NCBI GenBank assembly: GCA_028711445.1
Contig: JAQTSD010000008.1
Coordinates: 1 to 47,272, forward strand
Direction: 5' to 3'
Source of the DNA: Candidatus Peribacteraceae bacterium
Lineage (GTDB): Bacteria > Patescibacteriota > Gracilibacteria > Peribacterales > Peribacteraceae
Length of the DNA: 47,272 nucleotides
Position 1 is the first letter of the stretch, and every line of letters begins with the position of its first letter. A program made the translations under genes and the position numbers. A model generated the notes under the pieces. That model ran no database searches. It had not been told where the DNA came from and worked only from the letters and a program-made list of their open reading frames with translations. This document shows positions 1 to 6,297 of the stretch, in pieces.

Positions 1-2
1 CC

Positions 3-215
3 ACGCCCGTACCGCATCGTGCCCCCCCAGCTCCCGCCACGCCCGAACCCGATCGTGCCACCCCAGCTCCTGCCACGCCCGAACCGGATCGTGCCACCCC
101 AGCTCCTGCCACGCCCGAACCGGATCGTGCCACTCCAGCTCCTGCCATGCCCGAACCAGCTCGTCCAACTCCTCCTGCCACGCCCGAACCGGATCGTGCA
201 GATCGCCCTGCTCCC
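3..215 (+). repeat. 36-bp in-frame tandem repeat
   Basis: Six consecutive units (3-38, 39-74, 75-110, 111-146, 147-179, 180-215) encode TPxPxRAxPAPA-like 12-mers. The fifth unit is one codon shorter and more diverged. The units at 75 and 111 are nearly identical, so copy number could change by slippage without breaking the frame. Confidence 0.85.
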
Positions 216-290
216 ACGCCCGCTGATCCCACAGTGAACGCTCCGAAGCCTAGGCAGAGAAGGCCACTTAACCCCCCTCCAAATAATTAG
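3..290 (+). CDS. C-terminal end of a Pro/Ala-rich repeat protein (5' partial)
   Basis: The frame beginning at base 3 is open from the window edge to TAG at 288-290 and reads as tandem copies of the 12-residue unit TPEPDRATPAPA, followed by a basic tail (APKPRQRRPLNPPPNN). Pro/Ala/Glu repeats of this kind are typical of extended linkers or wall-spanning stalks in surface proteins. The shifted frame starting at 19 is also open, but it gives an odd Pro/Arg/Leu/Ile peptide and is probably a by-product of the repeat; the phase cannot be proven without the upstream part. The start and any N-terminal domain lie outside the window. It converges on the 856-aa gene, with a palindromic repeat element between them. 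Function unknown; an envelope role is inference from composition only. Confidence 0.6.
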   Translation, partial: TPVPHRAPPAPATPEPDRATPAPATPEPDRATPAPATPEPDRATPAPAMPEPARPTPPATPEPDRADRPAPTPADPTVNAPKPRQRRPLNPPPNN

Positions 291-294
291 GAGA

Positions 295-447
295 GGCGAC
301 TATCCCTTGAAAACTAGTAAGCCTAGGTGTCATGGTGAGGTGCGAGCGGCGTGTATGGATTCGTGGCTTTTTGCTGATGCAAAAAGCTCCTCACCATGAC
401 ACGCCGCGAGCCACGAACCATCACCTAGGTTTCAAGGGATAGTCGCC
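295..447. repeat. Palindromic repeat element with 18-bp inverted ends (copy 1)
   Basis: Bases 295-312 (GGCGACTATCCCTTGAAA) are the exact reverse complement of 430-447, which ends at the base before the neighbouring stop codon. Inside lies a core at 327-424 that recurs, inverted, at 20634-20730. The core has its own inverted segments: GTGTCATGGTGAGG against CCTCACCATGACAC, and a central GCTTTTTGC/GCAAAAAGC hairpin. It sits between two convergent genes and could also stop transcription from both sides. No transposase is present, so this is a MITE-like or REP-like element by structure. Confidence 0.8.
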
Positions 448-3018
448 TTACTTATTTCCCTCCACGGCGATGGACTGACGCCTCGAGTAAGTCTCTTTCC
501 CTCGGGCGTCTATAACGGCGATACAGTAGTTGAGGGTCTGGCCGCTTAAGTCAACATCTGGGGGAAGAGTGGCTTCACTTGCGCTTCTGTAGGTCTCCAC
601 TTGCGCGAATGGTACCCCCGGTTTGTTTGCGAATATAACGAGGGTATCACCGAGTTTGTAATGCGCTCCTACGTCTGCAGGAAGTGAGAACGTGGCTGTG
701 CGATTTACAGCATCCACTTTCGTGATCCTGAACTCCTCGAGGATGCACTGCTCGATCGTCTTCGGTGCTTCGACTTTCTCCATTTTTTGTGGCTCCTCAG
801 TCTTCTTCTGTTCCTTCCTCTCCGTTTTCTTCGGTTCCTCCTCCTCCTCCTCCTTCGTTTCGTCTCTCTTCTCCTCTCGCGTCACAGGCACCTCTGTCTT
901 CCGAGTCATGCCGTCTTCTTTTCGCGGACTCTCCGGCTGCGCACCCGCACCCGACAAGAGCTTGAGACCCATTTGTGCCGCGATGGTTCCAACCGCCCCC
1001 GCTCCCGCCATGCGGGCGGAGTGTGCGAGGAACCTGCGGCGCTGAGTCCATGTGACCGCGGCTGCGATCCGCCTGTAGAGCGCCGCGATCTGCGCGCGCA
1101 TCGGGTTTGGGTTTTTGATGTCCGGATGCACGGATGGTTTCGTACCGAAGGCGACGCGTGCGACACTCTTCGCGACGGAGCGCATGATCTTGCCTGTCCT
1201 GGCCGTCTTCGTATCGTAGGTCCGGGCTTCCTCTCCCGGCCACACGAGACCGAGGAGTTTCTTCAGGCTCTTCGCGGCACCCGTGAGTGTGCGCTGATCC
1301 GCCAGAGAGAGGTTGTACTCCGCTCCATCGACATAGGTATTCATCGGATACAGGATGCTCGTAAGGAGGGGGCTGAGTCTCCACTCCACGTCGTCTGCGC
1401 TGATTTCATTCCCCTCAATCTCCGCTATGAGCTGATTGGCTTGCTCACCTGCTTCACGAACGTGCGCAGTCACGAGTTCCTCGGGGGTTTTGGATGGAGT
1501 TTCTTCAAGGGGAAGGAGGGGATTTGCATCCGGTTCGTTGCCGGGAGCGGGTGCATCGCTATCGGGGGACGATTCGTCTGACGGCTCTCGCGACCCGGTC
1601 GCTATCATGACCGGCGCCTCGGATAACAGTCCCCAGGCATCAGCGGCAGCCGGCATCTCGAATGTGCGGCTGATGATGGGCAGATTGCCATTGGCTGCGA
1701 GCTCGATGATGATTTCTCTATTCTCCGATTCGAGGCGGAGCGAATGTTCGAATGGTCGGCCTTGCTGATGCGCGGGTGTGACAAAACGGGAATCCGCTCT
1801 GTTTGCGGGATTGATCACAGTGATGGACCAGCGGTATCCCGCTGGCGGTTCGGCGGCTCTGATAACGAAATTCTCATCCTTCTCTTCGGCATGGATGCTC
1901 TGCTCATATCGCTCGATGTCTTCCTGCGAGAGGCCCGACTCGCTCGGAGCGGGGGAGGGCTGCTCTGCGTCGATCGATTCGGGTTCGAGTAATGAGATTC
2001 CGGAAACGGATGCATCCAGACCTATGCCGGAGTCCCCCGGCCCCTGGGACCACGGTCCTTCCCCTTCAAGCACCGAGTCATCATCACCTTCGAGTGTGAG
2101 GAGATCGCCGTCACCCAGATCAGGCGAAGAATCAAGTATTCCGGAGTCGATAAGTTCTTCTTCAGAGGACTGGTCATCGGCTGCCTCTTCCAGCGGCGTG
2201 AGCTCGAAGCCGGAATCCCCTCCCTCTTCTTCAAAGGATGGCGCGTCTGTCGGCCCTCCACTTTGCGCATCGGATACGGATGATGCCTTCGCGGGAGTCG
2301 CCTGTCCTGCAGGTTCGAGCGCGTCGATGGTGAGCTCGCGTTTGCCTTCCGACCGTTTACCGTTAGCGTCTTTGAGACGCAGGAAGACCGAGCACGGTTG
2401 TGACCTTCTTCTGATTGAGAGTGTCCTTTGAGCTGGATTGATGGGGGTGTAGAGCTTCCCCTCAGGTCCAGAGACATAGTAGATCCAGTGCATTCCTGCT
2501 GGCGGCGGTGGCAAGATGAACTCTTCATGTTCTGGATCAGGAGGAGGTGTCCGCAGGAATACAGCGGAACTGAGATCGGATGGGTCGTATTCGCGTTGGT
2601 CGGGAGCGGCTGCAAGCACCTCGCGTGCCTGATCTCTCACGGGTTCCAGCGGGAGAGGCTGCTGCTGTGCGCCTTTGGCGGGTCCAAGCTTAAGAGTCAG
2701 TTCCGTCGAGCGCCTTTCGGGTTCATTTGGCTTCTCCGTCACAATCTGAAACGATACATCGGAATTATCGTCTCCCCTCATGAGGTACGTGAGGTAGTCT
2801 TCGAGATAACCTTTGACGTCGATTTCTCCTCCCCGCATCTGTGTGGTGCAGCCGGCCGAGTTGCCGACGCAAAAGTACCACCTCGCGTACTGCTGTTCTT
2901 CCTTCGGGACCCACTTCAGCTGGAAGCGGCGATTCCCCAATGGCGTCACGTCTCCCTCATGAAGAGTGGAGGTGTCGGAGACGTACTCGGTGGAGGATCT
3001 CTCAGGAGCTTGAGACAT
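448..3018 (-). CDS. Large modular hypothetical protein with beta-domain repeats, acidic linkers and a basic helical region
   Basis: 856 aa, not recognised as a known family. Visible layout: a beta-rich domain at about 30-110 (WYFCVGNSAGC); similar-looking beta units near 165-235 and 395-465, both opening with PPAGxxW; Ser/Asp/Glu-rich probably disordered stretches (about 240-390 and 465-515); a helical basic region at 515-690 ending in a hydrophobic segment after the RRRFLAHSARMAG arginine cluster; a Lys/Glu-only stretch (about 695-760); and a final beta domain (770-856). There is no N-terminal signal peptide. The start at 3018 is the first ATG after a good promoter; it has no Shine-Dalgarno and follows a pyrimidine-rich leader. 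A scaffold or adhesin-like role is guesswork. The repeated PPAG-W units suggest internal duplication. Confidence 0.8.
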   Translation of the reverse strand: MSQAPERSSTEYVSDTSTLHEGDVTPLGNRRFQLKWVPKEEQQYARWYFCVGNSAGCTTQMRGGEIDVKGYLEDYLTYLMRGDDNSDVSFQIVTEKPNEPERRSTELTLKLGPAKGAQQQPLPLEPVRDQAREVLAAAPDQREYDPSDLSSAVFLRTPPPDPEHEEFILPPPPAGMHWIYYVSGPEGKLYTPINPAQRTLSIRRRSQPCSVFLRLKDANGKRSEGKRELTIDALEPAGQATPAKASSVSDAQSGGPTDAPSFEEEGGDSGFELTPLEEAADDQSSEEELIDSGILDSSPDLGDGDLLTLEGDDDSVLEGEGPWSQGPGDSGIGLDASVSGISLLEPESIDAEQPSPAPSESGLSQEDIERYEQSIHAEEKDENFVIRAAEPPAGYRWSITVINPANRADSRFVTPAHQQGRPFEHSLRLESENREIIIELAANGNLPIISRTFEMPAAADAWGLLSEAPVMIATGSREPSDESSPDSDAPAPGNEPDANPLLPLEETPSKTPEELVTAHVREAGEQANQLIAEIEGNEISADDVEWRLSPLLTSILYPMNTYVDGAEYNLSLADQRTLTGAAKSLKKLLGLVWPGEEARTYDTKTARTGKIMRSVAKSVARVAFGTKPSVHPDIKNPNPMRAQIAALYRRIAAAVTWTQRRRFLAHSARMAGAGAVGTIAAQMGLKLLSGAGAQPESPRKEDGMTRKTEVPVTREEKRDETKEEEEEEPKKTERKEQKKTEEPQKMEKVEAPKTIEQCILEEFRITKVDAVNRTATFSLPADVGAHYKLGDTLVIFANKPGVPFAQVETYRSASEATLPPDVDLSGQTLNYCIAVIDARGKETYSRRQSIAVEGNK

Positions 3019-3055
3019 GTGGATGGATGGGGAGAGAATAGCGAATTACTGTATA

Positions 3056-3083
3056 ATTATATTATAATTTAAAGATATGTCAA
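3056..3083 (-). promoter_or_regulatory. Sigma70-type promoter for the 856-aa gene
   Basis: On the minus strand TTGACA (3078-3083), a 16-bp spacer and TATAAT (3056-3061) match consensus perfectly. It stands in an AT-rich island between the gene start at 3018 and the terminator of the next gene upstream. Confidence 0.75.
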
Positions 3084-3094
3084 TAAGACAGAAA

Positions 3095-3172
3095 TTGCCA
3101 CATTTGGCAAAAGGGCCGTGCGAACACGGCCCCTTGAGCTGAACGACGTGCAGCCTGTACATGACAGGCTGC
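3095..3172 (-). terminator. Hairpins terminating the 69-aa membrane protein gene
   Basis: Downstream of the minus-strand stop come three hairpins: GCAGCCTGT/ACAGGCTGC (3150-3172), GGGCCGTG/CACGGCCC with a TTCG loop (3111-3135) followed by TTTT on the minus strand, and TTGCCA/TGGCAA (3095-3110). The middle one is a good intrinsic terminator. Confidence 0.75.
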
Positions 3173-3179
3173 GGTGCCT

Positions 3180-3389
3180 TCACACATAGCGGAGGTTCAT
3201 CACGACCCACATGAATGTGACCCCCACTGCTCCTCCGAAGAGGAGGGTGATGAGGATTGTTCCGAAACCACCGCCACCTCCTGCCGGTCGGGGCATGAAG
3301 ACGACGATGATGAACCACGCGAACAATCCTGCAACAACCAAAACCCACCAGAACGGCAACATCGCCGAAGCTGCATAGATCCTGTCCAT
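3180..3389 (-). CDS. Small two-helix membrane protein
   Basis: 69 aa with two clear membrane segments (about residues 11-31, LPFWWVLVVAGLFAWFIIVV, and 43-65) joined by a Pro-Arg-Pro and poly-Gly loop. A Shine-Dalgarno-like AGAGGAT lies upstream, a promoter stands at 3445-3474 and a terminator follows the stop, so this is a complete monocistronic unit and not chance coding. It is the first of four consecutive minus-strand genes for small membrane proteins (3180-5973), each with private promoter and terminator. Family not recognised. The short length and two helices would fit an accessory subunit or small pore-like protein, but nothing in the sequence fixes a function. Confidence 0.75.
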   Translation of the reverse strand: MDRIYAASAMLPFWWVLVVAGLFAWFIIVVFMPRPAGGGGGFGTILITLLFGGAVGVTFMWVVMNLRYV

Positions 3390-3444
3390 ACAACAATCCT
3401 CTTCTTCGTGGTGTAAAGAAACGCGGAATCGAACAGCGAGAAGG

Positions 3445-3474
3445 ATTATAGCACAGTATGATAATAAAAATCAA
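3445..3474 (-). promoter_or_regulatory. Promoter for the 69-aa membrane protein
   Basis: Minus strand TTGATT (3469-3474), 18 bp, TATAAT (3445-3450). A further TTGACA at 3486-3491 is too far from this -10 box to pair with it. Confidence 0.65.
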
Positions 3475-3519
3475 TTATTAAAGTATGTCAAATCTTCTCA
3501 CAATCATTGGCATACGAAA

Positions 3520-3550
3520 GAGGGGCCACAGCCGTTGGCTGCAGCCCCTC
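3520..3550 (-). terminator. Terminator of the 231-aa gene
   Basis: GAGGGGC...GCCCCTC long stem with an internal GCAGCC/GGCTGT helix, followed on the minus strand by CTTTCG. It lies 25 nt after the stop codon of the gene at 3575-4270. Confidence 0.75.
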
Positions 3551-3574
3551 AAGTTTGGGGTGGTTGATCGGACG

Positions 3575-4270
3575 TTACTTCTTACCTGACGAAGCGTTTG
3601 GTGCAGTGACTTCAAATTCAACGTAGCTTCCGGCTTTGCCGTCAGCGACCTTGAAGAAGCGCACCTTGCCCGCTTGATCCATGGACAGCGTCTTCCCCTC
3701 GAGAGGTTTCGACTGACCAGGGAGGATCTTGTAAGCCCAGTAGCCCCCTTGGGGGGCATCCGTGAGAATGGTGAAGGTGTTTCCTTCGCGCTTCACCTCT
3801 TCCCACTGAGCATCGAGTGACACGGCTGGCGGTGTTGCCACAGCCGTTTTCTCTTCGGCCTTCGGCTCGGAAGCCTCTTGCATCGGCAGTACCGCTTGTA
3901 CCTTCTTCTCAACCTTTTCCTTGAAGGTCTTCGGCTTCGAAGCTTCCTGCCTCGTCGACTCCGCAACCGGAGCAGTTTCCGCCTTCGTGGCGGCTTCTGC
4001 GTGCTGCTCCTTCGGCTTCGCATCTTCTTTCTGGACTTCCGCGTTGCCTCCGAAGATGCGTGGCATCACGTCCTTCCATGCGGGCACGATCAGCCCGCCG
4101 AAGAGTCCGCAGGCGATCATGAGGGACAAGAGGCGCTTCGGCCCCTCGCATCGCATTTTCACTGCGAACACGCTCGCCACCACGGTGGCGATTGCGACCC
4201 AGAACCACTCTTTCGAGAGGCCCCAGCAGACCCAATCCAAGACGACGTTCACATAATCTCCAGTGCTCAT
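3575..4270 (-). CDS. Membrane-anchored protein with Ala/Lys/Glu-rich stalk and C-terminal beta domain
   Basis: 231 aa. Two hydrophobic segments (about 20-40 and 46-66) are followed by a charged low-complexity stalk (about 75-150, rich in Ala, Lys, Glu and Pro) and a compact C-terminal beta-rich domain (about 150-225, ending YVEFEVTAPNASSGKK). This looks like a membrane-anchored protein displaying a small soluble domain. The ATG at 4270 has a GGAGA Shine-Dalgarno sequence nearby. It lies between the 69-aa gene and the two PH-like membrane paralogues, all on the minus strand with separate promoters, so the cluster may serve one envelope function, but that is inference. Family not recognised. 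Confidence 0.8.
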   Translation of the reverse strand: MSTGDYVNVVLDWVCWGLSKEWFWVAIATVVASVFAVKMRCEGPKRLLSLMIACGLFGGLIVPAWKDVMPRIFGGNAEVQKEDAKPKEQHAEAATKAETAPVAESTRQEASKPKTFKEKVEKKVQAVLPMQEASEPKAEEKTAVATPPAVSLDAQWEEVKREGNTFTILTDAPQGGYWAYKILPGQSKPLEGKTLSMDQAGKVRFFKVADGKAGSYVEFEVTAPNASSGKK

Positions 4271-4329
4271 AAAATTCTCCCATGGTTTGAGGGTTTCGTT
4301 GCTTTCAATGACCGATCAACCAATAAATA

Positions 4330-4357
4330 ATTTTACATAAATTTATCAATATGTCAA
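4330..4357 (-). promoter_or_regulatory. Promoter for the 231-aa gene
   Basis: Minus strand TTGACA (4352-4357), 16 bp, TAAAAT (4330-4335), in an AT-rich patch about 60 nt upstream of the start. Confidence 0.7.
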
Positions 4358-4370
4358 TATACGAAAAGCT

Positions 4371-4396
4371 CCGGTGGGAAAGCGATTTCCCACCGG
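4371..4396 (-). terminator. Terminator of PH-like membrane paralogue 1
   Basis: Perfect CCGGTGGGAA/TTCCCACCGG stem with a 6-nt loop, followed by AGCTTTTCG on the minus strand, downstream of the stop at 4435. Confidence 0.8.
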
Positions 4397-4434
4397 TTCG
4401 GCTGTTTCCAAAGTCGGCTTTTGAGTGCCATAGC

Positions 4435-5112
4435 CTACTTAGGGTTCTCCTCAATCTCCACCTCGAGAAGTCCCTGCTCTTCGATCGTTTGTTCGAGACC
4501 TGCGAGCAATGGGACATTCGGGAGCACGATTTCGCTGTTGCTTGCCCTGTCGCGAATGGTGATCTGCCCCGCGCCGAAACCGAGCAACCATTCGAGGGTA
4601 TCCGGCCAGTCCACGGAGAAGCACCTGTTATCCGCAAGGTACTTGGTGGCGCTTTCGCCGAAGACCTTGACGATCACTGCGCCTCCCGCGCCGATGTGTA
4701 CCCGCTGGAAGAGGTGCACCCATATGTACATGAGGATGTACACGACGGAGAGCGTGATGCTGATGAGCAGTGTCCCGCCTCGATCGAATCTTGGGGTGCA
4801 AGCGTGCAGGAATTCGAGAGATCTGCTGGCAACTGCATAGCCCTTGATGCCGAATGCGACGGCGGTCACCACTCCGAGAGCAATTGCCAGGACGACCACT
4901 CCGGCCACTCGAAGTCTCAAATCGATTCCCAGCGTGGTCACGACGGCAACCACCGTGATGGTGTAGACCCACCCGAGAAACACATCAGCGTTCGGACCCG
5001 CGCTCTGCGAGACCGCATAACAGAGATACCCGGCCACGATGAGCGGCCAGGTATAGAGAAACTTCGGGTAGTAGAAGAAATCCACCCCCTTCTTCTCCGT
5101 GATGTTCGGCAT
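4435..5112 (-). CDS. Membrane protein with C-terminal bacterial PH-like domain, paralogue 1
   Basis: 225 aa. About four membrane helices lie in the first 140 residues (WPLIVAGYLCYAV; VYTITVVAVVTTLGI; VVVLAIALGVVTAV; LLISITLSVVYILMYIWV). A soluble C-terminal domain (about 142-220) has the pattern ADNRCFSVDWPDTLEWLLGFGAGQI. That pattern resembles the bacterial PH domain family bPH_2/DUF304; the assignment is from memory of the family pattern. It is a clear paralogue of the gene at 5302-5973: FxYYPKxLYxWPLIVAG, TLGIDLRxR and YGES/FGES-like motifs are shared. The ATG at 5112 follows AAAGGAG. The mRNA begins with a leader identical over 37 nt to that of the paralogue. It is transcribed alone, from its own promoter. 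Confidence 0.85.
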   Translation of the reverse strand: MPNITEKKGVDFFYYPKFLYTWPLIVAGYLCYAVSQSAGPNADVFLGWVYTITVVAVVTTLGIDLRLRVAGVVVLAIALGVVTAVAFGIKGYAVASRSLEFLHACTPRFDRGGTLLISITLSVVYILMYIWVHLFQRVHIGAGGAVIVKVFGESATKYLADNRCFSVDWPDTLEWLLGFGAGQITIRDRASNSEIVLPNVPLLAGLEQTIEEQGLLEVEIEENPK

Positions 5113-5135
5113 GACATTCTCCTTTCAGAGTATTT

Positions 5136-5187
5136 GCCGACTGTGGTGTAAACGACCGACCCCCGGTTGCCGTCCGACGAGGACAGC
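5136..5187 (-). promoter_or_regulatory. Conserved 5' leader element, copy 1
   Basis: Bases 5151-5187 are identical to 6019-6055 (37 of 37) and the similarity continues more weakly to about 5136. On the minus strand the leader begins a few bases after the predicted transcription start and includes GTCCTCGTCGGAC, which can form a small hairpin, then GGGGGTCGGTCGTT. It ends about 24 nt before the start codon. Candidate structured regulatory RNA or target of a shared regulator; no known riboswitch class was recognised. Confidence 0.65.
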
Positions 5188-5199
5188 AATGGGCTGATT

Positions 5200-5228
5200 A
5201 TTATCAAATTTTGTGTCAGTTAAGTCAA
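5200..5228 (-). promoter_or_regulatory. Promoter for PH-like paralogue 1
   Basis: Minus strand TTGACT (5223-5228), 17 bp, GATAAT (5200-5205). The expected start site is near 5192, just ahead of the conserved leader block. Confidence 0.75.
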
Positions 5229-5245
5229 TATCTGGGAATATCAGT

Positions 5246-5278
5246 AAACCGGAGGGATTGCCAATATCCCTCCGGTTT
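5246..5278 (-). terminator. Terminator of PH-like membrane paralogue 2
   Basis: AAACCGGAGGGA/TCCCTCCGGTTT, a perfect 12-bp stem with a 9-nt loop, 24 nt after the stop of the gene at 5302. Confidence 0.85.
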
Positions 5279-5301
5279 CGATCTCATGCGTCGGTACCGC
5301 G

Positions 5302-5973
5302 TTAGTTCTTTTCCGATGTGATCACTTTCATGATGAGAAGGTGTTGGATCCGTTTCTTTAGTGACGAGAGGAACGGGATGTTCTGTAGTGTCACTGACCG
5401 ACCTGATTTCGTATCGGTGATGGTAACGGTACCGGCATCCGGTCCCAGCAGACGTTTCAGTACGTCGGGGAAGTCCACGTTGATCACACGGCTGTCCGCG
5501 AGGAACGTGATATCCGATTCACCGTAGATTGAGACAGTCACGATTCCTTCACTAATTTTCACCTTTCTGAAGAAGTGTACCCATACGTACATGAGCACAT
5601 ATAGGATGGCTAGGATGATACTCGTGAAGAACGCTCCTCCCGCGTCGAAGTACGGTTTGCAGAGCTTGAGGACACTGAATGGTCCGGTGTAGATATCCAC
5701 ACCTGCGAGATTCAACGTCACCAAGCTGACGATGAGGAGCATTGCCACTACCAGGCAAACCAACATGTGCCGAAACCGCAGGTCGATGCCCAAGGTAACG
5801 ACGACGATGATCAGGATGCTTTGGTAGAGCCATCCGAGCGGCGTATCGGCCTTGGGGCCGAGCGCGAAGTACAGTACCCAGAACAAGACGCCGGCCACGA
5901 TGAGTGGCCACATGTAGAGCATTTTCGGGTAATGGTAGAATGTGATGCTCTGCGGGAAATCGGATTTTGGCAT
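5302..5973 (-). CDS. Membrane protein with C-terminal bacterial PH-like domain, paralogue 2
   Basis: 223 aa from the ATG at 5973, chosen because it follows a perfect AAAGGAGG and aligns with the start of paralogue 1 (MPKSDF against MPNITE). The frame is open further upstream, but that stretch is the leader and repeat DNA. Layout as in paralogue 1: four membrane helices, then a C-terminal domain with the pattern ADSRVINVDFPDVLKRLLGPDAG, typical of bPH_2-like folds. Protein identity between the two is only moderate, while the leader DNA is identical over 37 nt. That is unexpected for a simple old duplication and points to selection on the leader or to gene conversion there. Function unknown; an envelope or membrane-stress role is speculation. 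Confidence 0.85.
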   Translation of the reverse strand: MPKSDFPQSITFYHYPKMLYMWPLIVAGVLFWVLYFALGPKADTPLGWLYQSILIIVVVTLGIDLRFRHMLVCLVVAMLLIVSLVTLNLAGVDIYTGPFSVLKLCKPYFDAGGAFFTSIILAILYVLMYVWVHFFRKVKISEGIVTVSIYGESDITFLADSRVINVDFPDVLKRLLGPDAGTVTITDTKSGRSVTLQNIPFLSSLKKRIQHLLIMKVITSEKN

Positions 5974-6002
5974 GGTATGCCTCCTTTGAGTGAAAACGTG
6001 TG

Positions 6003-6055
6003 TACCGACGATGGTTTTAACGACCGACCCCCGGTTGCCGTCCGACGAGGACAGC
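6003..6055 (-). promoter_or_regulatory. Conserved 5' leader element, copy 2
   Basis: Second copy of the 37-nt identical block (6019-6055), with weaker similarity to about 6003. Here a CACGCCTC/GAGGCGTG hairpin (6060-6081) lies between the promoter and the block, which copy 1 lacks. Confidence 0.65.
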
Positions 6056-6095
6056 GTGCCACGCCTCACATGCGAGGCGTGACGGGGGAAAGGAA

Positions 6096-6123
6096 AGTTT
6101 ACATTGTTTAGGTGAATTGGCAA
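6096..6123 (-). promoter_or_regulatory. Probable promoter for PH-like paralogue 2
   Basis: Minus strand TTGCCA (6118-6123), 16 bp, TAAACT (6096-6101). A weaker match than the promoters of the neighbouring genes. Confidence 0.5.
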
Positions 6124-6297
6124 GGCTGGAGTTATGGCGGGAAGGCGCGGTGGAGAAGTCCGCACTCGTGGTTCGAGACGCCCCGCATGCGCGGGGCTCC
6201 TCACCATGACGAGCGCGGCCTCCGTGGCACGTTTTGATTGTTCCTACGATGGGTCGCCCCTTGCCTCTTCTTTCTGTACACTGCCGCCAACGTGGCA
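6124..6297. other. Intergenic region upstream of carA
   Basis: With 5974-6123 this makes a 324-bp gap between genes. It contains a GCCCCGC/GCGGGGC hairpin (6180-6197) immediately followed by GCTCCTCACCATGAC (6195-6209), a 15-mer identical to part of the palindromic elements at 327-424 and 20634-20730, so a decayed fragment of that repeat is likely. No convincing -35/-10 pair for carA was found and no gene is seen. Confidence 0.55.

Noticed and set aside
19-237. Plus-strand frame reading Pro/Arg/Leu/Ile repeats at the window start
   Set aside because: The frame offset by two (codons from base 3) is open from the edge to 290 and gives a TPEPDRATPAPA repeat, a known type of linker composition. 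This one is a shifted reading of the same repeat.
787-1581. 264-codon plus-strand frame opposite the 856-aa gene
   Set aside because: Cys/Leu/Arg-rich and without promoter; it mirrors the Lys/Glu and Ser/Asp tracts of the real gene.
6238-6297. Hydrophobic N-terminal extension of CarA
   Set aside because: CarA is cytosolic and the family start aligns with ATG 6298. The extension is the upstream region read through.
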